Origin: CAZIWJ01 sp964542855
GTDB lineage: Bacteria > Bacteroidota > Bacteroidia > Cytophagales > Cyclobacteriaceae
Direction: 5' to 3'
Length of the DNA: 41,020 nucleotides
Assembly: GCA_964542855.1 (NCBI GenBank)
Contig: CAZIWJ010000002.1
Location: 1 to 41,020, forward strand
The notes under the pieces were generated by a model. It saw only the letters and a program-made list of their open reading frames with translations, had not been told where the DNA came from and made no database searches. A program made the translations under genes and the position numbers. Below, piece after piece: positions 27,724 to 36,700 of the stretch (within the stretch, counting starts at the first letter, position 1; each line of letters begins with the position of its first letter).

Positions 27724-29265
27724 TTAATTAGGCATGGTTGTTAATACCAGTCGGCGTTCGGCTTTGTACTCCGACGATTCTGTTTTAAACCCACGCGTTT
27801 TCATGGTCGCGCTCTTTAAGTCTTCTACAATGAAGCGGTAACCGTTAATCTCTTCTACATCTAAGGCCGGGAAGGGTTTTTCCTGGGCGTTAATTTGCAG
27901 GGTTTCCACACCACAAGGTGCATCGGTACAATCACACTCAAAGCCCTGTGGATACACATCGATTCGCTGGTTCACCTGGTTTTCGCTGATGTAGCGATCG
28001 AAGAAGTGAACCCTGGATCCATCGGCCACGTGGTAAGTAAACCGCAGGTGGCAAGGCATATTTACCTTTACGTAAACGTGCATTTTTTCTCCTTCAGTAA
28101 AAATAAGGTCTTCTTCCCCTTTATTGGTCCACACATCCAGGAAAATGCCTTCATTCACCAACTCGTCGGTCTTCAGTATCTGCTGATCGGCCAGTCGCTC
28201 TTCAAGGTTTGCCGGCAGGTAATCGGGGGCATCGCGTTCCAGCACCGATACCGGGAAACTAGTGGTGGTAGAGGCAACTTTGGTGCCCAGGCGCAGGTCT
28301 TTCACGTACAAGCGAACACTCACCTTGTCGTTGGTTACCCAGTAGGTACCCCGAACCGTAAAACGGATGCTCCGGTTTGCAATGAATTTATCGCGTTCCT
28401 GCAGGTTAATAACATACCACTGGTTATCAGATACCAATTGGCCCTCGAGCATTCCGCGAAAGTATTTTGAGAACCGACTCGACATCTGGGAGTCCTGATA
28501 AGTAAGCGAAGATACCACCACCCGGCTAATAGGCTCATTGAATTGAGTAGCCAGGGTAAAAGAGAGATAATCGGAAAGGTCTTCCAGTGAAGCAATTTCT
28601 CCCTTGGTGAGTTTATCAATAGCAGCATTGATGTCGGCAGTGCTGACCATCTCTTCCTCTGTTGTAGCACTAACGCCTAATCCCATGAGAATACTCCGAT
28701 GATTTATCATCTCGTCGTGCAGCAAAAAGCAGTGGGAAAACTTTTTCAGGGCCCCATTGCGCTCGCCAGACGCTGCCAGCTGGTTTCCCTGCTCAAAACT
28801 GGCTTTAAGCTCTTGCTGAATGCCGGAGTATTCCTTGGTGTAATATTCTATTACCCGGTTTCGGTTGGCATACGCCAGGGCGTACATCACATCTTTTTTA
28901 TTATCGAGGTAGTGCTTCGATTTAAGTCCTACCAGTTCAATGGTACTTTCGGAAGTGGTAACCGCGTTTATCATTTCTGAGTATTGTTCATTATCGCCGC
29001 TCTCGGTAAGTTCGGTTACGTTTTTTACCCTTACGCGTACCTTTTCAGACAGGGCAGCTTTGGCGTGGTCGATAGCCTGTTTCTGGGCGTCCTCCCGGTT
29101 CATATCGCGGGTAACGGTTACCAGGCCAAAACCAGTTAGAAATTCCCGTTCATTATAGCGGATGCTTGTTCCGCGGTTTCGCACCCAATCGGGTTTGCCA
29201 CCCTGGGCAAATGCTCCCTTTAGGGTTACTAAAATAAGCAGCAGTGTCAGGAAACGTGGCATCAT
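27724..29265 (-). CDS. Exported LPP20-like and DUF4384 domain protein
   Basis: The 513-residue product starts with a signal peptide ending in GAFAQ. Residues about 25-135 (PDWVRNRG, then a helix with EDAQKQAIDHAKAALSEKVRVRVKNV) resemble the LPP20 lipoprotein domain. Residues about 365-460 (FTEGEKMHVYVKVNMPCHLRFTY, split here by beta strands, then VHFFDRY) resemble DUF4384, a beta domain of cell-surface proteins. A pair of nearby cysteines (ECDCTDAPC) could form disulfides. It lies directly upstream of the transglutaminase-like gene. The first codons are ATG ATG, and either may start. No enzymatic motif is seen. Confidence 0.8.
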   Translation of the reverse strand: MMPRFLTLLLILVTLKGAFAQGGKPDWVRNRGTSIRYNEREFLTGFGLVTVTRDMNREDAQKQAIDHAKAALSEKVRVRVKNVTELTESGDNEQYSEMINAVTTSESTIELVGLKSKHYLDNKKDVMYALAYANRNRVIEYYTKEYSGIQQELKASFEQGNQLAASGERNGALKKFSHCFLLHDEMINHRSILMGLGVSATTEEEMVSTADINAAIDKLTKGEIASLEDLSDYLSFTLATQFNEPISRVVVSSLTYQDSQMSSRFSKYFRGMLEGQLVSDNQWYVINLQERDKFIANRSIRFTVRGTYWVTNDKVSVRLYVKDLRLGTKVASTTTSFPVSVLERDAPDYLPANLEERLADQQILKTDELVNEGIFLDVWTNKGEEDLIFTEGEKMHVYVKVNMPCHLRFTYHVADGSRVHFFDRYISENQVNQRIDVYPQGFECDCTDAPCGVETLQINAQEKPFPALDVEEINGYRFIVEDLKSATMKTRGFKTESSEYKAERRLVLTTMPN

Positions 29266-29802
29266 TAGAGCATATTTATTTGGTTTAATCGTATCAGAAT
29301 TTATTACAACTGATAGAATAGATAGTACTTTTTTTAGGTAACATTGTAGTGAAAACGGTAATATCCATTAATTGGTATATTACCTTTTTTATGATGTAAC
29401 TACCGATGTATTGATTCCTGATTTTTCCGTTCCAGAGATCCTGTTTCTTTGCAGGAAATTTTGATCCCTTTTCCAAAAGGCTTTCGGTTACTTTGAGGCC
29501 GTGCTTCAGCAGTAAAACACAATGCGCTTAAGCGTAACCTAGCAAAGAGAAGCATTACTGATTTCATGGTTAACCGGGTACATTAACGGATACAACTAGT
29601 AATATAAAGTGTATTTGCTTAGCTTCTTATTTAATATGCCTGGACATTGGTAAAGGTTAATGGCTGTGAAGTGAATAAGGAGGTTAATTTTAACTTTTGT
29701 AAGCCGACCAAACAGGTTAGGGTTAGTCTTTCAGGTCAATGCTATCACAGGGAAATACGGTAGTTGAAAAGCGTTATTGAACCACGTGCACTGGCAGGGC
29801 AT
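29266..29802. other. Gene-poor intergenic stretch
   Basis: About 540 bases without a convincing gene. The only ORF of note (29294-29476, minus) starts with TTG and has no recognisable features. The stretch holds a terminator-like hairpin on the plus strand at 29357-29390, while both flanking genes are on the minus strand. The 5' leader and promoter of the LPP20/DUF4384 gene must lie in it, but I see no TAnnTTTG box at the expected distance. Confidence 0.6.
29357..29390 (+). terminator. Orphan terminator-like hairpin
   Basis: GGTAATAT pairs with ATATTACC, and inner CCA pairs with TGG past a one-base bulge, giving an 11-bp stem with a 5-nt loop. Six T follow on the plus strand. No plus-strand gene lies upstream, so it may end a small RNA or act in the leader of the minus-strand gene. 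Confidence 0.5.
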
Positions 29803-29833
29803 GAAAAAGGCCGTGAAATCAAATTCACGGCCT
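29803..29833 (-). terminator. Intrinsic terminator of the LPP20-like lipoprotein gene
   Basis: A 10-bp perfect stem (AGGCCGTGAA / TTCACGGCCT on the plus strand) with a 6-nt loop is followed on the minus strand by a run of T. It lies 33 nt after the stop of the lipoprotein gene and closes the sigma/anti-sigma/LPP20 unit. Confidence 0.88.
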
Positions 29834-29865
29834 CAACGATTTAGCAGGATAGTTTTCTGCAGTTA

Positions 29866-30480
29866 TCAGTAGCCGGCATTTTCGCGCTCGAGGGCTTCCA
29901 TTTCTTTATCGAAAACTTCCATGAATTTTTCTTTTTCGTAGAGGTCTTTCAACCGCCGGTCGTTACGCAGGGCGGCATCCAATTTCTTTTGTATTTCGTC
30001 TTTGTTCAGCTCAACCACGGTATAAACGTTATAAAGCAGGTCTTTCTTGCGGGTACTGGGGTTCTTCTGCTTCTTTACCAGGGTTTCAGAAGCAACAGGA
30101 GTTGAATTATTAATCACCTGGTTTACAATTGAACGAGTATTAGATGTTACATCTTCCACGAAGGTGCTTGAAGCAATATCTTCCGTCATGTACTGCTTGG
30201 AATAATCTTCCGTAACCGTTTTTACCTTGGTTTCAATCTGGGCAGCCAGTTCGGCACGAGCACGAGTAATTGATGTGCGCTCGGCAAAGCCCTGATTAAA
30301 CGATTCAGCATTTCCGCGGGCGCGAAACGTTTTCTTGTCTGATTTGTACTTGTTCTGGCTGAGTGGAACCTTCACCTCCTTACCGAAAGCTTTGGTTTTA
30401 CTTACCCCGCAACTTTGCATAGAAGTAGCAGCACCCAAGATCACTAACATAAAAAACAGGTTTCTAACGAGCATATTCAT
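29866..30480 (-). CDS. LPP20-like lipoprotein
   Basis: The 204-residue product has a hydrophobic leader and a lipobox-like MQSC, so lipidation at C24 is predicted. The body (ARGNAESFNQGFAERTS, ITRARAELAAQIETKVKTV) has the alternating helix and Ala-rich pattern of LPP20-family lipoproteins. A highly charged C-terminal helix (DLYEKEKFMEVFDKEMEALERE) follows. It is 90 nt downstream of the putative anti-sigma gene and is closed by a strong terminator. Function is unknown in this group; position suggests that the sigma factor next door may control it. Confidence 0.75.
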   Translation of the reverse strand: MNMLVRNLFFMLVILGAATSMQSCGVSKTKAFGKEVKVPLSQNKYKSDKKTFRARGNAESFNQGFAERTSITRARAELAAQIETKVKTVTEDYSKQYMTEDIASSTFVEDVTSNTRSIVNQVINNSTPVASETLVKKQKNPSTRKKDLLYNVYTVVELNKDEIQKKLDAALRNDRRLKDLYEKEKFMEVFDKEMEALERENAGY

Positions 30481-30570
30481 AACAGGAAGATTTAATGATT
30501 TTAATTTTATTTTATACTATATACAGTAATTAGAACAGAGGTTAACGGAATAACTGATAATTTTTTTATT

Positions 30571-31251
30571 TCAATTTTCTACTTTCAGTGGCGTTTTACC
30601 CGTTGCCCCGAGATCTACCTGGTAAGCCTTTTCATTAATCAGCAACCGGTAATTTTTATCCTGCCGGGCTAGTTTTACAGTAGGTTCACGGGTAAAGAGC
30701 GTATCGACGAATACCACTAGTTCGTTGTTTACAATTTCATAATATGCCTCATCGTCACCTTCCACATGCGGCTGTACGGAAATGGTTGAAACGCCTTCAA
30801 CTGAATCAATAGATACGTTAAATTCTTCAGTGAGTATTTCCGAGCTGGCATACTGCCCCGGTTCTATTCTTTCCGGCTTAACCAGTTCTTCGCTCTCCTG
30901 ATTGTTAGCCATGCGGCTAGACCCGCCTCCCTGGTTTACGAAATAAACGATCACCAGTAATAAACTAACACTGGCCGCAATGGCCAACATGGGGCGAAAA
31001 GAAATTACTTTGCCTCCTTCTTTATTATCCTGCTCATCCTCGTAATGGCGTAAATGGTTTACCAGGTCATTTTTCAACGATTCACGGAAATATTTTTCAG
31101 CCCTTAAACTGATGTATTCCTGGAGCTTTACCTCGCGAAGAAAATCAGCATTGGTTTCTTTTTTCTGCTCAAATGCTTTATGCTCTTCCTCCGTACAGGC
31201 ACCCTCAAAGAATTTATCGATTAGTTCCCAATCGTTTTTGCTTAAGTTCAT
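30571..31251 (-). CDS. Putative single-pass anti-sigma factor
   Basis: The 226-residue product has a cytosolic, Glu/Lys-rich N-terminus (WELIDKFFEGACTEEEHKAFE, an opening typical of Bacteroidota membrane anti-sigma factors). One membrane helix follows at about 88-106 (MLAIAASVSLLLVIVYFVNQ), then an exported C-terminal domain rich in beta strands. It overlaps the end of the sigma-factor gene by 38 nt. The location, order and topology are those of an anti-sigma factor that senses an envelope signal. Sequence identity to a named family is weak, so this call rests on context and layout. Confidence 0.72.
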   Translation of the reverse strand: MNLSKNDWELIDKFFEGACTEEEHKAFEQKKETNADFLREVKLQEYISLRAEKYFRESLKNDLVNHLRHYEDEQDNKEGGKVISFRPMLAIAASVSLLLVIVYFVNQGGGSSRMANNQESEELVKPERIEPGQYASSEILTEEFNVSIDSVEGVSTISVQPHVEGDDEAYYEIVNNELVVFVDTLFTREPTVKLARQDKNYRLLINEKAYQVDLGATGKTPLKVEN

Positions 31252-31816
31252 AAATCAGTTCATTAAGTTGTGCCAGATCGTCATTGGTCAGTGACTTACG
31301 TAGCGTACTGATGCATTGCCTTTTCCTGACTTTAACTACTTTTTCATCTTTATATCCCAACAGCCTGGCAATGGTTAACATGTTTAGCTTGTCGAAAATG
31401 AAATATTTTAAAATCTGGGCGCAGGCTTCCCCCATAGTGCTGAGGGCCTGATCAATCTTTTGCTGTATTTCGTGCTCTACAAGCTGATTTTCAAAGGGGT
31501 CATCTACTTCTTCCTGCACAACATATTCTGAATTGGTAGGCATACGGCGACGTTTTTCCAGCATCTTTAACCAAAGCTTGCGAGAGGTTTCAAACAAAAA
31601 ACCGCCAATTTTTCCTTCTCCCTGGTACACAAATTTATTGTTCAGAACCCGCTGATAAAAAACAATCTGGGCTTCTGCAAAAACATCTTCCGCATCTTCT
31701 ACTGATCCGCTGTTTTTAATCACCCAGTTTTTTACACTGGAAAAATGGACAGCCAGTTCGCGTAATACCCTAGAGTTGCCCTGCTGAATAGCTTCTACAA
31801 TGGCTTTATCCTGCAT
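31214..31816 (-). CDS. ECF-type RNA polymerase sigma factor
   Basis: The 200-residue protein fits the sigma-70 ECF layout. A region 2-like part (about 12-95) contains SVEDAEDVFAEAQIVFYQ and EGKIGGFLFETSRKLWL. A region 4-like helix-turn-helix (about 125-185) contains ILKYFIFDKLNMLTIARLLG and KVRKRQCISTLRKSL. There is no region 3 or extra C-terminal domain. It directs RNA polymerase to a specific promoter set and overlaps the putative anti-sigma gene. Upstream on the minus strand TTATTTTG (31857-31850) is one mismatch from the housekeeping -7 box and 34 nt from the ATG. The regulon is unknown; the adjacent LPP20 genes are obvious candidates. Confidence 0.87.
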   Translation of the reverse strand: MQDKAIVEAIQQGNSRVLRELAVHFSSVKNWVIKNSGSVEDAEDVFAEAQIVFYQRVLNNKFVYQGEGKIGGFLFETSRKLWLKMLEKRRRMPTNSEYVVQEEVDDPFENQLVEHEIQQKIDQALSTMGEACAQILKYFIFDKLNMLTIARLLGYKDEKVVKVRKRQCISTLRKSLTNDDLAQLNELIYELKQKRLGTNR

Positions 31817-31955
31817 GTGGTACTCGATATAAATGATTTACTGGAAACACAAAATAAATGAATTACTGATAAAACTTACCCGTAACTGCTTGCAACATAC
31901 TTTTTTTTGGTGAACTGCGTACTACACACGAGGTTTAATTTAAAAACCAGAACCT

Positions 31956-32531
31956 ATGAAATACCTCTTAGTAATTGCAACGATTTTATTCCTTTCGCCC
32001 CAACTCTATGCCCAGGTGGAAAGGAAAACCTTTCCCGTTATGGAAGCAGAAACCATTGGTGATGAAGTGCTTACACTCCCCGAAGACATCCGTGGAAAAA
32101 TTACGCTGGTGGGTCTTGCTTTCTCAAAAAAATCGGAGAAAGATCTAAACACCTGGCTTAGCCCGGTGTATAACGCGTTCCTCCGTCAGAAATCGAACAA
32201 TGCTCCCAGTCTTTTTGCCAGTGCCGCCTACGATGTTAATGTGTACTTTATTCCCATGTTTACCGGATTAAAAGTGGTTGCAGCCGGAATGGCTAAAAAT
32301 AAAGCAGTTGAAAACATCGACAAACTACTGCACCCCTACATCCTTTTTTACAAGGGTAAACTGAAACCATACAGGAAAGCACTTGATCTGAGTGAGAAGA
32401 ACGTTCCCTACTTTTTTGTAATAGATGAGCAAGGTGAGATTATTTATGCTACATCGGGCAGGTGTAACGACGGGAAAATGGCCCACATTCAGAACCTGGT
32501 AGATAACCAGTCGAAGGGTACCAGTCGGTAA
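31956..32531 (+). CDS. Exported thioredoxin-fold protein lacking CXXC
   Basis: The 191-residue product has a signal peptide ending in LYAQ. The rest resembles the thioredoxin/AhpC-TSA/ATP10-like fold: GKITLVGLAFSKKSEKDL near the first strand and PYFFVIDEQGEIIYATSG near the end. No CXXC is present; the only cysteine after the leader is in SGRCNDG. So it probably is not a disulfide exchanger and may bind or assemble other proteins. It is divergent from the sigma-factor gene and has its own terminator. Confidence 0.75.
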   Translation: MKYLLVIATILFLSPQLYAQVERKTFPVMEAETIGDEVLTLPEDIRGKITLVGLAFSKKSEKDLNTWLSPVYNAFLRQKSNNAPSLFASAAYDVNVYFIPMFTGLKVVAAGMAKNKAVENIDKLLHPYILFYKGKLKPYRKALDLSEKNVPYFFVIDEQGEIIYATSGRCNDGKMAHIQNLVDNQSKGTSR

Positions 32532-32536
32532 AAATA

Positions 32537-32560
32537 AAAACCCACCGACTGGTGGGTTTT
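32537..32560 (+). terminator. Intrinsic terminator of the thioredoxin-fold gene
   Basis: A 10-bp perfect stem (AAAACCCACC / GGTGGGTTTT) with a GACT loop begins 5 nt after the stop. The A and T arms make it usable in both directions, so it may also serve the convergent PorP/SprF gene. Confidence 0.85.
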
Positions 32561-32706
32561 ATGCTTTTATCTACACAAACTATTCATCACTGTTTTAGAA
32601 AAAGACGCCACTCTGGTTGGCTTTGAGGTAACAAAGCAAAAGAAAACTACGGGTTTATCCACGGGCCAAAGCCTCATTTACCAACAATGTATTATTTTTC
32701 AACTTT

Positions 32707-33753
32707 TTATGGTTTCCACAAATTATTAATGTGGAAGGCCGGGCAGGGTGTGTACTTATCTTTCCGGGTTACCCGGTTGGGGTTACGGGGATATAGAAAC
32801 TGAATAACCAGCGAAAGTTCATGTGAACCGCCTGACCCAGTGGGCGATAGGCGGGAAACCGTGAGGTCGTAACTGTAGCCGAAGTCCATTCCCTTCACGT
32901 GTAATCCAAGAATAAAAGCCAGGGCATCGTGGTTAATGTGATCTTCCATATCCTGCTGTACCGGAATGCCCTTATACCACATACCGAACGAAATATAGTC
33001 GTATTGGTAGTTTAACCCTACATCAAGCTGATCAAAGCGGCCCTGGCGATGGTAGTTAAACGAAGGTGAAATACTCTGGTTCACACTTCCTTTCAATACG
33101 TTTCCCTTCAGGGGAATTTTAATGCCTGCATGCATGGAAAGGCGCACGGGTAAATTGCTTTCCTCATCCAGGAACGAATGGTTAGGTTCGTTCAGGTGAT
33201 GGATTGCAAGCCCAGCCCACGATCGCTTATTATATAACAATAACCCGGTAGAGAAATCGAACAGCCCAGTATTTTCAAACTGGGTGATAACGGGGTCAAC
33301 AGTAGGGGCGTTGGCATCACCAAATAACAACTGGTCGCGGAAAACCAGCGAATTAAAATCGAGGCTCTGGTAGAGGTAACCAAACTGGAGTCCGGGTACA
33401 ATCATAAACCCATTGTTTAGCGGTATGCTATACGAGTATACACCATGTACGCCAGTGGAGCGAAGCCCAGCCGAACCAGCTTTATCGGTGGAGAACATCA
33501 GCCCAAAATTACTATTCGATTCCTTCAGGTTGATATCGTAAGCCAGCGAATGGGTAACGTAAGCCTGGGGCAGGCTGGCCCACTGAGCCCGATAATTTGA
33601 AGTTAACCGATGCTGCTGGGTAGTTCCTGCAAAAGCCGGGTTCATGTAAATTGGCGAAGCATAATACTGGGTAAATTGCGGGTCTTGAGCCTGCAACATT
33701 AATCCTGACCCCAGGATCATTAAAGCAATTAATACGGTAGTTTTCACTTTCAT
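32707..33753 (-). CDS. Type IX secretion membrane protein, PorP/SprF family
   Basis: The 348-residue product begins with a signal peptide (MKVKTTVLIALM to LQAQ). The hallmark DPQFTQYYASPIYMNPAFAGT follows, then a beta-rich outer-membrane barrel with repeated aromatic strands. PorP/SprF proteins work with T9SS and with specific type-B cargo, which are often encoded next to them. The ATG at 33753 was chosen because it places the signal peptide at the N-terminus; a longer frame from TTG 33795 or ATG 33792 adds only a charged stretch. It lies 45 nt after the giant PKD gene, so the two form a cargo and helper operon. Confidence 0.95.
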   Translation of the reverse strand: MKVKTTVLIALMILGSGLMLQAQDPQFTQYYASPIYMNPAFAGTTQQHRLTSNYRAQWASLPQAYVTHSLAYDINLKESNSNFGLMFSTDKAGSAGLRSTGVHGVYSYSIPLNNGFMIVPGLQFGYLYQSLDFNSLVFRDQLLFGDANAPTVDPVITQFENTGLFDFSTGLLLYNKRSWAGLAIHHLNEPNHSFLDEESNLPVRLSMHAGIKIPLKGNVLKGSVNQSISPSFNYHRQGRFDQLDVGLNYQYDYISFGMWYKGIPVQQDMEDHINHDALAFILGLHVKGMDFGYSYDLTVSRLSPTGSGGSHELSLVIQFLYPRNPNRVTRKDKYTPCPAFHINNLWKP

Positions 33754-33798
33754 GACTTTCTTATTCTTTTCTTCACAAATATCCCTTTGCATCAATTA

Positions 33799-36700
33799 CT
33801 ATCTGAGTAAAATAAAATCACCTACCTCCGTACGGGTCTGGCCGTCGTTAAAAATTAATTCCAGCTTATATACGTAGGCATCTTTTGGGCTCAACCGTCC
33901 TTTGTAGTACCCGTCCCATCCTACGTTCAGATCGTGGCTTTCGAAAAGTAATTCACCCCAGCGATTATAGATAGTCATGTGAAATTCACTCACCCCCTCG
34001 TATACGGGTAGGAACACGTCATTATCACCCACCTCGTTAGTACCGCTGCCTGGTCCGTTGGGGCTCGGCGAGAAGGCATTGGGTACGCGTACCACACCAC
34101 CGCTCTCTACCGTAACCCCATTCGGAACAAGCAAGGTATCTACACATCCCTGTATGTTTCTGGCAATTAGCTGTACGTCGAAAGTGCCGGTATTTTCGTA
34201 GGTATGTTCCGGTTCAAAGCCGGTTGTGGTGGTGCCATCTCCGAAATCCCATTCGTACGAAGCGGCTTCAATACTCCGGTTGGAAGTATAGAGTGGTTCG
34301 CCCAGGTAAACCGTTTCCGGACGCAGGTTAAATATAGCCTGGGGCTGGTCGTACACTTCTATGATAAATTCTCTCTTTATTTTTTGAGTAACTCCGTTAC
34401 GGTTGGTTGCTTCCAACACCACGGAATACACCCCGGCATCGTAATAAGTATAAGTAGGATTGGCTTTGGTTGAGGTCCCCTCCCCTTTACCAAATGACCA
34501 TTTGTATCCGTCAGGCACCGCGTACCTGGTTTTATTGGTAAAATTTACTGTTAATGGCCGGCAGCCTTCTCCGGGATCGAAAGTGAAGTCTACTTCCGGC
34601 AACAACGGTTGGATATCAACCTCACGAACCAGGCTGTCAGTACAACCGTATTCGTTTGATACCAACAGTTTAACCGGGTACACCTCCGATACGGCGTAAG
34701 TGTAAGTGGGCTCGTAACCTGTACTGGTTGTACTGTCGCCGAAATCCCACTGGTAAGTACTGGCCCCTTCACTGAGATTAATAAAACCGATTTCCTCTTC
34801 GGGAAAATACTGGTTGGCTGCTTCGAAGGCAAAGGCTGCATCCGGGCTGGGGTACACTTCTATGAGTTCTTCTTTCCGTACTGTTTCGGTAACATTGAGG
34901 GCATTACTGGCCTGCAGGGTTACTGTGTATAATCCGGGTTCGCTATACACGTGCGAAGGATTGGCTTCCCGGCTAATTGCAGAACCATCGCCGAAATCCC
35001 AAACGTACGAATCAGGATCGGCATAACGGCTCATATTTTCGAAGTTCACGCGCAGCGGAGCACACCCATTTTCCACGTCGAAGGTAAAATCCAGCTCCGG
35101 AATTTCCGGTAAAATGGTTACTACTTCCGAAGTGGTATCCTGGCAGCCGTTAAATGAACGAGCCATTAATTTTACCTGGTAGGTGCCTTCTTCCCGGTAA
35201 GCATGTTTCGGGAACTCATCGGAAGAAAACGTACTGTCGCCGAAGTTCCAGATGTACTGGTTTGCCCGAACGCTGAGGTTAGTAAACGACACACTGTCGC
35301 CCGGATAAAAATCAGCATTTCGGGGAAAAACAAAAGCTGCTTCCGGAAAGCCGTAAGGTTCGATATCCAGGTTATAGGTTACCGAAGTCCGCTCACCCTG
35401 CGGATTTTCTCCGCTTAGTGTAACTGTGTAATCGCCTGCTTCATTATAAGTATAAGCCGGGTTTTCGGCCGTACTACCAGCTGAAGCGTCACCAAAATTC
35501 CACCGGTACGTATCCGGAGCTACATTTTCGGAAGTATTTTCAAAGATCACCTGTACCGTGTCGCATCCCTGTACAGTGCGCCAGGTAAAATCGGGGCGCG
35601 CTGGCGGGGGAATAATTGTAATATTACGGTTCAGCGTATCTTTACAGCCTTCCATAGAGTTTGCTGCTAGTTCTACGGAATACGTTCCGGTTTCTTCGTA
35701 AATGTGCAGTGGTGCACTGTTGGCACTGCTGGTACTATCGCCGAAAGACCAGAAATAATTAGTTGCTCCTTCGGAATTATTGATGAATTCTACCGGGGTA
35801 CCGGCCGTTGTTGCCCCTTCATTACTCCAGGTGAAGTTGGCTACCGGGCGTTCATACACCTCTACTACGTGGCTTACTGAAGCGGTAGTACCATTAAAAT
35901 TACTCCCCTGCAGTTCAACGATATATTGTCCGGGTTCAGTAAACGTATATTCCGGGTTCACTTCGGTAGACGTACCGCTACCATCGCCAAAATTCCACAG
36001 GTAAGCATTTTCTTCGGCGTATTGCGAAGTATTAGTAAACGCCACACTCAGGGGAGCGCAGCCATTTTGCGCGGTAAAATCGAAGTTAACCTGGGGAGCC
36101 GACGGGTCGATAATTACCTCGGTAGAGTCGTAGTCGAGGCAACTCCCCGAGCCTGCTTCCAGGGTAACCGTATACCGGCCTGTATCGGCCGGGAAGGTAT
36201 GCGATACAGGATTCTGACCGTTAAAGGTTTGTCCGTCGCCAAAGTTCCAGCGGTAGGTATAACCGCTGTTTACCGTATTATTGGTAATTGACACTGTTGG
36301 GTTGGCTACCGTAGTACGAGATGGATTAACGGTGAAATCAGCGTCCACGTTAATGGCTGGTTCAACTGCACTGGATTCGGTTTCAATATTACTTTGGCAG
36401 TTAGCCAGGTTGGTCGTTTGCAAATTTACCTGCAGGTTCTTGCTTGCAGCACCCCTGGGTATTTTTATGGTCATGGCATCAGAATTAGAATTGCTGGTAT
36501 CAGCTTCAGCCAGGGAAAGCGACCAGTCGTAAATTAACCCTTTCTGCAACGCAGAAGCCTGTAAAATAACAGAATCACAATTTGCTTCTACCTCGGTAAG
36601 GAAAAAATCGGCATAGGGGTTGGGGTTTACTTCCAGTGTTTCCTCGTAAGGCTGAAAGCAAACATCATCTTTATCGGGGGTTAGCCGGAATGTGTACTTT

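Noticed and set aside
29294..29476. 60-residue minus-strand ORF in the large intergenic stretch
   Set aside because: It starts with TTG, has no ribosome site or family pattern, and spans a terminator-like hairpin.
29450..29800. tRNA or other known RNA gene in the intergenic stretch
   Set aside because: I found no cloverleaf or T-loop pattern on either strand by eye.
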